This document shows positions 8,368 through 15,614 of a DNA stretch of 37,832 nt, in pieces. The notes beneath the pieces are model-generated. The model worked only from the letters and a program-made list of their open reading frames with translations, made no database searches and was not told where the DNA came from. The stretch's first letter is position 1, and every line of letters starts with the position of its first letter. Location: the NCBI GenBank assembly GCA_023382535.1, contig JAHDWA010000080.1, positions 1-37,832 on the forward strand. Direction: 5' to 3'. The translations under genes and the position numbers were made by a program. This DNA comes from Anaerolineae bacterium. GTDB lineage: Bacteria > Chloroflexota > Anaerolineae > 4572-78 > J111.

Positions 8368-9582
8368 TTAAGCCTTACCCAAACTACGCTCAGTCAGCCT
8401 GTCTAGCCAGCTAGATAAGACCAGCCCGGTCAACCCGATGGCCAGAACAAGAATGAACAGTTGAATACCTGTAGGATGGGCTAATCGGCCTAAATCAAGC
8501 CAGGGAATAACCGACGCAGGTTCGGTTGGCTCACCATAATGAGCCAGACCGTCCACTGTGGCGGCATAGACGCCGCGCTCATTGATTAACAGGCTCGTAA
8601 CCAGGTTCTCCGTATCATCCAGTTTTATCCACTGGCGGCCACCATCGTGGCTCTCATAGATGCCGCCACCCGCTAACCGGCTGCCCAGGCCATAGGCCGT
8701 GCTGGCCACTACGTGCTGGGCGTCCTGCTCGTCTACCGCCAGGGCCGTTACCCGCAGGGCCGCACCCGGCGTCAGCCCCAGGCCATTACTGATGGACTGC
8801 CAGCTCTGGCTGCCATCACTCGACCGGTAAGCGCCACCAGAGGGGCCGCCGGCATAAAGCACCTGCGGGTCGCTGGCAGCCACGGTCAGGCTTACCGCCA
8901 TTTCGGGCAAAGCGTCCAGCTTTTGCCAATTGTCACCGTCCAGCCCCAACAATCCCTCGTTGGTCAGCGCATACACCCGACTATCAGGACCCACCATCAG
9001 ACCTTTGACGTGGCCGTTATAGAGCGAGACGCCGCCGAGTAACTCGTAGCCCAGACGCCGCTCGTCAAAGCGATATACACCCTGCCCGGCGGTGCCTACA
9101 TAGAGCGCTTCCGGCTGCTGTGGGTCTATCGCCAGGGCCGTAACGGCAGGTATAACTCCGGCAGGGCTGGCCGGCAGATTCAAATTGAATTTGCGCCAAC
9201 TCCGGCCGCCGTCGTCGCTGCGCCACAGGCTATCGGTTGTCGCCATTGGACCGCCGGTCGTACCTGCATAGAGCACCCTGTCATTTGTAGGATGCACAGC
9301 CATGGCTTCAACAGGTCGGCCCGGCCCAGAACTGACCATCTGCCAGGTGTGACCGCTATCGTCGCTTCGGTAAATACCGCCTGACGGCAGACCGTCGCCT
9401 AATTTGGTGTAGAGTATGTCACCCCGGGCTGTGGCGCTCAAGGCTTGAACGGGCGCGTCAGAGAGGTCGGCTAAAGCCAACCCTCTGCTCTCACCCACTA
9501 TCAAGGCTGTGATTACACCCAGGCTGAGGATCAGGATAGATAATGCAATTCTAATGATTAAGCTCAGGACTCTCTTTTTCAA
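8368..9582 (-). CDS. Membrane-tethered BNR/Ycf48-like beta-propeller
   Basis: A 404-aa protein with an N-terminal hydrophobic segment (about 9-31), an extracytoplasmic propeller, and a C-terminal membrane helix (about 373-392) followed by a short positive tail. At least four Asp-box repeats are visible (SDDSGHTW, SDDGGRSW, SSDGSQSW, SHDGGRQW), as in sialidase/VPS10/Ycf48-like propellers. No sialidase catalytic Arg triad is evident, so a structural or sensing role is more likely than hydrolysis. The start is a TTG (9582) with AAGG upstream; no ATG fits better. It is the first gene of the envelope operon, which continues to 4421. Confidence 0.75.
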   Translation of the reverse strand: MKKRVLSLIIRIALSILILSLGVITALIVGESRGLALADLSDAPVQALSATARGDILYTKLGDGLPSGGIYRSDDSGHTWQMVSSGPGRPVEAMAVHPTNDRVLYAGTTGGPMATTDSLWRSDDGGRSWRKFNLNLPASPAGVIPAVTALAIDPQQPEALYVGTAGQGVYRFDERRLGYELLGGVSLYNGHVKGLMVGPDSRVYALTNEGLLGLDGDNWQKLDALPEMAVSLTVAASDPQVLYAGGPSGGAYRSSDGSQSWQSISNGLGLTPGAALRVTALAVDEQDAQHVVASTAYGLGSRLAGGGIYESHDGGRQWIKLDDTENLVTSLLINERGVYAATVDGLAHYGEPTEPASVIPWLDLGRLAHPTGIQLFILVLAIGLTGLVLSSWLDRLTERSLGKA

Positions 9583-9934
9583 TGTTCTTGACCTTTCCAG
9601 GGCTAAAATCTTGTAGTAACCTTAGCCCTTCTTTATTCATTCGTTTCTCTATGGACTATTACTTTATCATCCTCAGCATACCTCATAAATAACATAAACA
9701 CACGGGGTATTTGCATAGTCTACCACATAGACCAAGGGTGAGTCTTGAACCTGGTCGAAAGGCTAACCCCTGTTTGATTGAGGTATCGCCATATTAATAA
9801 AAAACTCCTCGAATGCGTCAGGCATCCGAGGAGTATCCACTGGTGAAGAAGACCCGTTAAGGTCTTATCAAAGATGTGGTCAGTCTACGTAATTGCTCAA
9901 TGGGCAAGTGAGATATTCAGCACTCTCAAGTCGA
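9583..9934. other. Gene-free spacer with promoter-like and terminator elements
   Basis: About 350 bases with no coding frame of note. The left part should carry the promoter of the envelope operon starting at 9582. A stretch at 9728-9768 resembles 221-260 (gaccaNgg-TGAGTCTT then CCTGGTC), and the second member of the hairpin terminator family lies at 9804-9834. Between 9850 and 9900 there is a partial match to the sequence preceding hairpin copy 1. Confidence 0.5.
9797..9834 (-). terminator. Terminator hairpin, family copy 2
   Basis: Arms at 9804-9816 and 9822-9834 pair over 13 positions around a GTCAG loop, with the same A/C position as copy 1 that becomes G-U on the minus transcript. TTTTTT follows on the minus strand. 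It lies about 100 bases downstream of the broken SHOCT gene, so it ends the dps-SHOCT transcript. Confidence 0.8.
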
Positions 9935-10198
9935 TTAGTTGGCAAGATTATCGCGCATCTCTTCATACTCGGTTTTGCTGGTCTCGCCTCGAGCGTAGCG
10001 TTCTTTCAAGATGTTCAGGGCGGTGTTATGAATCAAGGGGGATGAGCTGACTGAATCTGCTGACCACCGGAGACCAGAACCGGAAATGGCTCAGACAATC
10101 ACGATAGCCAAGGCTATTAACCCACCCCAGAAGAGGAGCATCATCAGTCCACTGGAGAGCATCATCCACCCCCAGTTAAATCCATCGTGCCACCACAT
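9935..10198 (-). pseudogene. SHOCT-domain small membrane protein interrupted by in-frame TGA
   Basis: Reading from the ATG at 10198 gives 35 residues, MWWHDGFNWGWMM... with one membrane helix, then TGA (10093-10091), then 51 more codons in the same frame ending at TAA (9937-9935). The second part ends in a typical SHOCT motif (ALNILKERYARGETSKTEYEEM). The Trp-rich N-terminus, one helix and a C-terminal SHOCT motif are the standard architecture of these 80-90-aa proteins, so the halves belong together. A single TGG or CGA to TGA change explains it. It could be a recent pseudogene, a sequencing error or stop readthrough. It is 93 bases downstream of dps. Confidence 0.75.
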
Positions 10199-10223
10199 TG
10201 TATTTTTCTTCTTTCTATATCCC

Positions 10224-10257
10224 TGAGTTTGGACTAAACACGGTTAGTCTAAACTCA
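10224..10257. other. 14-bp hairpin downstream of dps
   Basis: TGAGTTTGGACTAA (10224-10237) pairs with TTAGTCTAAACTCA (10244-10257) around a 6-base loop, with one G-U on the plus strand. ATTTTT follows on plus; on minus it lies 34 bases after the dps stop without a T-run. It may protect the dps mRNA 3' end or separate dps from the SHOCT gene. Confidence 0.5.
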
Positions 10258-10290
10258 AATTTTTAAATGTGTGCGTCTAAATTGCAGCGC

Positions 10291-10782
10291 CTATGCTTGC
10301 AGATGCGCTTCAAGGAACCAGAGGGCTTTGTCTAGCCCACGCGAAACTTCAGTAAACAAATCAGCCGTGTCCTGGTCGCCGGCGCTGTTAGCGGTGTCTA
10401 TAGCGGCGCGAGTCGTAGTCGCTAGACCGGCATAGCGGGCAGCCAAGGCCTCGACGGTCGGCAAGCTGTCAATCGCCTCGGCCGGATACTCTGGCAGCCG
10501 TGAGGCAGCCGCCGCCAGGCGCACTGTGCCCAGGGCTGTGCCGCCCAAAGCGGTCGCCCGCTCGGCAATTAGATCCGTGTAGGCCAGCAACTCAGCCGCC
10601 AGCTTGTCGAACAATTCGTGCAAGGGATAAAACTGCGCTCCCTTGACGTTCCAATGCGCTTGCTTGGTTTGACTGTACAAGTCAGTCGTGTCTGCCAACT
10701 GTTGATTGAGCAAGCCAATCAACTTGGCTCGCGCTTGAGGCGCGATATCTATACCTGTCTTAAATGTTTTTGGTGTAGTCAT
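10291..10782 (-). CDS. dps: Dps-family DNA-binding ferritin-like protein
   Basis: A 163-aa ferritin-like protein that should assemble into a 12-mer, oxidise and store iron, and protect DNA during stress. The ferroxidase residues are in place: His43 in QAHWNVKG, His55 and Asp59 in YPLHELFDKL, Asp70 and Glu74 in TDLIAERATALG. The open frame extends upstream to 11013, but AAGGAGAT eight bases before the ATG at 10782 and the family length fix the start at MTTPKTFKTG. Lysines in the first 20 residues could contact DNA. It lies downstream of a receiver-only regulator and upstream of the broken SHOCT gene, in the same direction. Confidence 0.93.
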   Translation of the reverse strand: MTTPKTFKTGIDIAPQARAKLIGLLNQQLADTTDLYSQTKQAHWNVKGAQFYPLHELFDKLAAELLAYTDLIAERATALGGTALGTVRLAAAASRLPEYPAEAIDSLPTVEALAARYAGLATTTRAAIDTANSAGDQDTADLFTEVSRGLDKALWFLEAHLQA

Positions 10783-10876
10783 TTCTAAATCTCCTTGGAT
10801 AAATTTATACTTTTTTATAGAACCTCGCTGTCGAGGCTGAAAACCGAAAACCAAACGCTTCCCGCCAGAAAAAAGG

Positions 10877-11275
10877 TTAAGGGCTGCCCCTTCCATTGAT
10901 TCGCGCGGCAATTGTATGCAAAGCTGCCAACAGATGCTCTGGCGATTCCACCTTACTGACAAAAGCATCGGCTCCGACAGCCAGGGCTTCTCGACCGGCT
11001 TCCGGTCGTCCACTTAAGACAATCACGGCCAGGTTGGGGCAAACCAGGCGTAAGGTAGGTAGCGAGCCAACCGCACCCAGGCCTGGCAACCCCCAGTCGA
11101 GCAGTACCAGGTCGGGCTGAGTCGCCCGGATTTGAGCCAAGAGAGCTTCGGCTTCGGCGACCTCAGCCACCACCTTCATTCCAGGCTGCTCTTTTAATAA
11201 CATTTGCAAGGCCGAGCGTACTCGGACCTCATCATCGGCTAATAAAATATGCATTGATCTGATCTTATCTATCAT
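10877..11275 (-). CDS. Stand-alone CheY-like receiver domain
   Basis: A 132-aa protein that is only a response-regulator receiver domain. The acidic pair DDE is at 14-16, the phosphoacceptor is Asp60 in LVLLDWGLPG, the Ser/Thr switch position is Ser88 in VLSGR, and the conserved Lys is Lys108. No output domain follows, so it acts by protein contact or as a phosphate relay. Neither start candidate (11275, or 11254 giving MHILLADDE) has a strong ribosome site; the second matches the usual domain start better. No partner kinase is adjacent; the nearest is the 980-aa kinase with its own NarL-type regulator. dps follows 95 bases downstream. Confidence 0.85.
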   Translation of the reverse strand: MIDKIRSMHILLADDEVRVRSALQMLLKEQPGMKVVAEVAEAEALLAQIRATQPDLVLLDWGLPGLGAVGSLPTLRLVCPNLAVIVLSGRPEAGREALAVGADAFVSKVESPEHLLAALHTIAARINGRGSP

Positions 11276-11284
11276 TATCTTAGA

Positions 11285-11317
11285 TACCTGAGTTCAGCGT
11301 AATTTCGAACTCAGGTA
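11285..11317. other. 11-bp hairpin between ParB-like gene and receiver gene
   Basis: TACCTGAGTTC (11285-11295) pairs exactly with GAACTCAGGTA (11307-11317) around an 11-base loop. It overlaps the end of the ParB-like gene on minus and lies just upstream of the receiver gene. There is no T-run, so it is more likely a regulatory or mRNA-stability stem than a terminator. Confidence 0.5.
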
Positions 11318-11769
11318 GATAGTTCAACAGGAACGGGCGTGTCAATCGCACTGACAGAGGCGTCAATAAAATCTTTTCCCCAAGCGCGGGCAACCGAGAC
11401 CCGATGATTTCCGTCGCTGACGAAATAAACCTCACCAATTTTGATCAGTTCCACCGGCGGCAGAGGCGTCTGCTTATAGTAGGCTTCGTTAATGCTCATC
11501 CAGCGGTCTTTCAGGTGGGGGTGGCGAGGAAAGAAAGCCCGGTCGAAGTCACTATAACGCCCTGCGCTGCCTACAATTTTATCAAGGGAGACCACCTGCA
11601 AACCAAGATAACGTTGTCTTATGAACGGTAAGCATTGGTAAATCTGGGCGAGTGATAACAGACGGTTGGATTTTCGAGTCAGCCAACTCAGCAAATCTCG
11701 CCAAAAAGCTTTATACATAGCCCACTCAAAATCCCGAAGGATTAACTGATTAAATGTCTGAGTTCTCAT
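11311..11769 (-). CDS. ParB/Srx-like small protein with DGNHR motif
   Basis: A 152-aa protein whose C-terminal half carries VYFVSDGNHRVSVARAWG, a pattern shared with ParB/sulfiredoxin-fold proteins and small regulators with a [DE]GxHR nucleotide-binding loop. The N-terminal half is helical and rich in aromatic residues. The open frame starts at 11907, but the upstream 46 residues overlie a terminator hairpin; the ATG at 11769 (MRTQTFNQLIL), with AAAAGGAA upstream, is chosen. It is too small for a chromosome-partition ParB and has no DNA-binding helix-turn-helix that I can see. The real function is unknown. It lies between a NarL-type regulator and the receiver gene. Confidence 0.6.
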   Translation of the reverse strand: MRTQTFNQLILRDFEWAMYKAFWRDLLSWLTRKSNRLLSLAQIYQCLPFIRQRYLGLQVVSLDKIVGSAGRYSDFDRAFFPRHPHLKDRWMSINEAYYKQTPLPPVELIKIGEVYFVSDGNHRVSVARAWGKDFIDASVSAIDTPVPVELST

Positions 11770-11820
11770 TGAGAGATCATTCCTTTTGCCATTCCAAAAA
11801 TCGTCTATCTTTAGTGTAAA

Positions 11821-11858
11821 CCAAAAACTCCCCCGATGCACCGGGCATCGGGGGAGTT
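11821..11858 (-). terminator. Terminator hairpin, family copy 3
   Basis: AACTCCCCCGATGC (11826-11839) pairs perfectly with GCATCGGGGGAGTT (11845-11858), loop ACCGG, and TTTTT follows on the minus strand. Compared with copies 1 and 2, three stem positions have changed and all remain paired on the minus transcript, which supports a selected RNA structure. It lies about 70 bases after the NarL-type regulator's stop. Confidence 0.85.
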
Positions 11859-11928
11859 TAGGACTTAGACAAACGGCTAGTTTTGCTTTGGTTGCTTGAC
11901 CAGGCATTCGTCGTTGTAAGTAACTTGT

Positions 11929-12573
11929 CTATGAGACAACCAGGCGATGCTGCAAGGCCATAGCCACGGCCTCGGCGCGGTTAGCCGCACCCAGCTTGGA
12001 CAGGATGCCGCTGACGTGATACTTGACCGTGGATATGCTCACGACCAGCCGCTCGGCAATTTCGTTATTGCTTAAGCCCTTGACCATCAAGGCCAAAACC
12101 TCACGCTCCCGTTCGGTCAGATCATGCCCCGGCTGGGGCGGCTGGGTAGCAGCCTGGATCAGCGCCTGGGTAGCTTCGGGCGACAGGGTGGGCCGACCGG
12201 CATGGGCCGCTCGAATCGCCTCGGCCAATTCGAGAGCCTGGACATCCTTGAGCAGATAACCGATAGCCCCGGCCTGCAAGGCGCGTTGTACCAGGTCCTG
12301 CTCTTTGAAACTGGTCAAGGCGATGACTTGTACCTGGGGGTGGCGTTGGCGGATGGCCTGTGTAGCCGTAGCCCCATCTATACCGGGCATCATCATGTCC
12401 ATTAGAATCACATCGGGGTGAATCTGGTCGCACAGGCGCAGCGCCTCCTCGCCATCCTCGGCTTCCCCCGCCAATTCCAGGTCATCGAAACCCAACAGAA
12501 AAAATTTTAAGCCGCCGCGAACGACGGCGTGGTCATCAACAATCATCACCCGAATGGGTTTTGCTGCGGTCAT
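11929..12573 (-). CDS. NarL/FixJ-type response regulator
   Basis: A 214-aa two-domain transcription regulator. The receiver (about 6-122) has Asp13/Asp14, phosphoacceptor Asp59 in VILMDMMMPGIDG, Thr in ALTSF and Lys in YLLKD. After a Pro/Gln linker, a LuxR-type helix-turn-helix (about 148-212) shows LTEREREVLALMVKGLSNNEIAERL and STVKYHVSGILSKLG. GGAGGAG precedes the ATG. The HisKA_3-type kinase lies directly upstream on the same strand (83-base gap), so the two form a NarX/NarL-like pair. The target genes are not evident from sequence. A terminator hairpin follows. Confidence 0.92.
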   Translation of the reverse strand: MTAAKPIRVMIVDDHAVVRGGLKFFLLGFDDLELAGEAEDGEEALRLCDQIHPDVILMDMMMPGIDGATATQAIRQRHPQVQVIALTSFKEQDLVQRALQAGAIGYLLKDVQALELAEAIRAAHAGRPTLSPEATQALIQAATQPPQPGHDLTEREREVLALMVKGLSNNEIAERLVVSISTVKYHVSGILSKLGAANRAEAVAMALQHRLVVS

Positions 12574-12656
12574 AACTCCTCCTCCATATAATCTAACGCC
12601 GGTTGCCCTACCTCAATCTACTTAAACTTAGGAGGCATTTGTCTGCCCTCCCTACT

Positions 12657-15599
12657 TTATCCTTCGTCTTTCGTCCACGGTCCTGCATCCTCCGTCTCTC
12701 GTCCCTCATCTTGCCAGATCACCGTCACCTGCGTCCCCTGTCCAATTTGACTTTCGATTTTTATTTTAGCCCCAATAGCCTCGGCCCGTTCATGCATGAT
12801 TCGCACCCCCAGGTGCTCTGGGGGGATATGGCTCGGATCGAATCCCCGCCCGTTATCGCTAATACAAAGTTCAACACTCTCTTCCAGCTCGCCCACAGTA
12901 TCGGCAGGGGAAGAAGGGGTGAAGCGTAAGGTTACACTCGCCTGGCTGGCCCTGGCGTGTTTGGCAATATTGTTAAGCGACTCTTGGGCAATCCGGTAGA
13001 GGGCAATTTGCACCTCAGACGGTAAGACACGATCCCCTTCGACCGTTAAGGTAATCGGCACCTGGGTCCGGCCAGTGACGGCCTCGATTAAATGGCGCAG
13101 TAACTCGCCCAGCTTAGTCTCGATCAGAGCCGTAGGGCGCAGTTCCAACAGCAGGGTGCGCATCTCAGCCAGCGCGCCGCGCGTCAACTGGCGCAATTCC
13201 TCTAACCCACGCCGAGCCTCTTCCGGATGGCGTTCCCAGACACGGGGCAGAACCTGGGCCCTCAAGCTGGCCGAAAAGAGGGTTTGGGTCACGGCGTCGT
13301 GCAGTTCACGAGCCAGGCGATTGCGTTCAGCCGCCACGGCGGCCTGTTCCATCTGGGCCTGGAACCGGCTGTTCTCAATAGCCAGGGCCACCTGATTACT
13401 GAAGATCACGGCCAGCTCAACCTCTTCGTCCGAAAACAGTCGAGGTTCAGGGTAATAGAGTAAAATACCTCCGTAAATTTCGCCCTTTACCAGCAGAGGC
13501 GCCGCCAGCCAGGCCTGATAAAGGTTGCCTAAACGGGTCACCAACTCGCGCCGGGGCAAATCTAAGGCCAAATCGCTGTCGCCAGAGAGGAGAGCGGCTA
13601 TATCGGAGACGGCTACCGGCTGGCGTGTCAGCACGGCCCGGCCTACGGCTGCCTGGCCAACCGGGATATCGGCAGCGGCCATAAAATCTGCCGGCAGGCC
13701 TCGGGCAGCCTGAATGCGCAACAGGTTGGTGTCCCTGTGCAGCCGGTAAACCGCTACCGCATTGCTGCCCAGCAGTTGGCCGGCCTCAGCTACAATATGG
13801 TCCAGAATTTCGTCCAAAGAGCGGCTCGAGTTGAGGATGGCCAGAATATCGCCCAGGTTTTCGGCCACATGGCGGCGGCGTTCTGCCTCGCGCCGCCGCT
13901 CCTGCTCGGCCTGATACAGGCGAGCGTTCTCCAGGCCGACAACGGCCCCGGAGGCCAGCACGGTTAAGATCCGCTCGTCATCTGCCCCCAGCGCGCCGGA
14001 TTGTTTATCGGCTACCGCCAGCACGCCAATAGGTTGAGCGTCAGAGATCAAGGGAACGGTCAGGTAGGCGTGTATCCTTAAACGTTGCACAGAATCAGGA
14101 TAGGCCCGGGGATCCTGCGCCACGTCATTCACGATAATCGCCTGGCCGGATTCAATAGTTAACCCGGCCACCGATTGGGCTACCGGTACCCGATAACCGA
14201 CGAAGATGTCGGGGCTATGCTCGCCCGAGAGGGTAGCGAGGCGCAACGTATCACCCTCAAGCAGATAAACCAGACTCAACTGGGTCTCCGTCAGACGCCG
14301 AGCCGCATCGGCAATTAGCTGCAAGACAGCTCCCAGGTCCAGCGGGCCGGTGATAGCCTGCTGGATGGCCAATAAGGTCTCCAACTCGTCGGCATGCTGT
14401 CTGGTTCTGGAGTATAAGCGCGCATTTTCGATAGCCACGGCGGCTTGATGAGCAAAGTTTGAGACCAATTCTACTTGTTGGGACGAAAAATAGTCTGGCT
14501 CGCCGTGACTGAGGCCCAACATCCCAATTAACTGCCCCTTAATCAGCAAGGGCAAGCCGATCCAGGCACGAATATAACTCAGGTGAACTTCCAGACGCTC
14601 CCCCATGCCCTGGCGAAAGGTCTGAGCCGGAGATGTGTCGGCGTAAATATCAGGAATGATGAGGGGTTGCTGTATGTCAGGCCAGCCGGGGTAAATCACC
14701 GAAATCTTGAGCGGCGTGGCTGATTGGGCAACTTTTTCTGCCGGCGCCGGGCCGCGATAGGCTCGATACTTTAACTCATCTCCGTTCACCGTCCAGATGG
14801 ACGCCGAGGTATAGTCTACGACGGTTTTAAGCTGGACCAGGATGAGATCCAGGAGCCGTTCCAGTTCCAGGGTGGCGGTGATATTGCGGGAGATGGCCAG
14901 CAAGGCCGAAAGTTCATGGGTCTGCTCTTCAACACGTTGCTCCATCATCTGGTGAGTCAGGACTTGCTCGGTGATGTCGGCGATAAACCCCTCCAGGGCT
15001 AACGACTTTCCATCGAGAGATTCAACACCGCAGCCCTGCTCCCACACCCACTTCTGTTCTCCGGCGGCAGTCATAATGCGGTAAGTAAGCCGATAGGGTT
15101 GGCCAACCTGCAAGGCTGCCCGCACTTCGTCCCCTACCCCTGCTTGATCCTCCGCATGAATCAACTGCCGATAGCTTACCTTTCGATTTTGGATGAGTTC
15201 AACCGGTTGAAACCCGGTTAAGGCCAAGCAGCCTTCGCTGACAAATACCATCGTCCAATCGGAGTCATTCTGACAACGGTAGGCCATACCTGGCAGGTTA
15301 CTCAGCAGGGTAGAGAGCGCTCGCTGGCTCTCGTGGAGAGTTTTCGCCAGTTGCTCGCGCCGCCGGCGCTCACGGTTCAGTAGAAAGTAGAGCAGGAGCG
15401 TAGTAACCACGACCAGAACCCAACCCCGGTAGGTTGCCAGAGTGAGGCCTTGATCAGGGTTGGGGATGAAGAAAGCTAGCAGCCAACCGGAAAAGGTAAG
15501 CCACAGCCCGGCGACCACAGCGTAAAGAAGGCTAACTTGCAGGGCAGCGCGTGAGAATAAACTGTTCATAGTTAGCAGAAATGTTAGCAAATGTGACAT
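12657..15599 (-). CDS. PAS/GAF-rich sensor histidine kinase (HisKA_3 type)
   Basis: A 980-aa membrane sensor kinase. Two membrane helices lie at about 17-44 and 59-74, then a PAS/PAC domain (95-215), a first GAF (235-395), a second GAF (405-562), a third GAF (580-745), a HisKA_3 dimerisation domain with phospho-acceptor His767 in ERNRLARELHDAVTQTL, and a HATPase_c domain with RIAQESLNNIAKHA and SDNGRGFD motifs. The C-terminal end is a low-complexity acidic tail. It pairs with the NarL-type regulator downstream. The ATG at 15599 is only 15 bases from a tnpB gene; MNSLFSRAA (15569) could be the ancestral start. Neither has a strong ribosome site, so expression may be altered by the insertion. 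The ligand is unknown. Confidence 0.9.
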   Translation of the reverse strand: MSHLLTFLLTMNSLFSRAALQVSLLYAVVAGLWLTFSGWLLAFFIPNPDQGLTLATYRGWVLVVVTTLLLYFLLNRERRRREQLAKTLHESQRALSTLLSNLPGMAYRCQNDSDWTMVFVSEGCLALTGFQPVELIQNRKVSYRQLIHAEDQAGVGDEVRAALQVGQPYRLTYRIMTAAGEQKWVWEQGCGVESLDGKSLALEGFIADITEQVLTHQMMEQRVEEQTHELSALLAISRNITATLELERLLDLILVQLKTVVDYTSASIWTVNGDELKYRAYRGPAPAEKVAQSATPLKISVIYPGWPDIQQPLIIPDIYADTSPAQTFRQGMGERLEVHLSYIRAWIGLPLLIKGQLIGMLGLSHGEPDYFSSQQVELVSNFAHQAAVAIENARLYSRTRQHADELETLLAIQQAITGPLDLGAVLQLIADAARRLTETQLSLVYLLEGDTLRLATLSGEHSPDIFVGYRVPVAQSVAGLTIESGQAIIVNDVAQDPRAYPDSVQRLRIHAYLTVPLISDAQPIGVLAVADKQSGALGADDERILTVLASGAVVGLENARLYQAEQERRREAERRRHVAENLGDILAILNSSRSLDEILDHIVAEAGQLLGSNAVAVYRLHRDTNLLRIQAARGLPADFMAAADIPVGQAAVGRAVLTRQPVAVSDIAALLSGDSDLALDLPRRELVTRLGNLYQAWLAAPLLVKGEIYGGILLYYPEPRLFSDEEVELAVIFSNQVALAIENSRFQAQMEQAAVAAERNRLARELHDAVTQTLFSASLRAQVLPRVWERHPEEARRGLEELRQLTRGALAEMRTLLLELRPTALIETKLGELLRHLIEAVTGRTQVPITLTVEGDRVLPSEVQIALYRIAQESLNNIAKHARASQASVTLRFTPSSPADTVGELEESVELCISDNGRGFDPSHIPPEHLGVRIMHERAEAIGAKIKIESQIGQGTQVTVIWQDEGRETEDAGPWTKDEG

Positions 15600-15614
15600 T
15601 CCGCTTTTTATACT

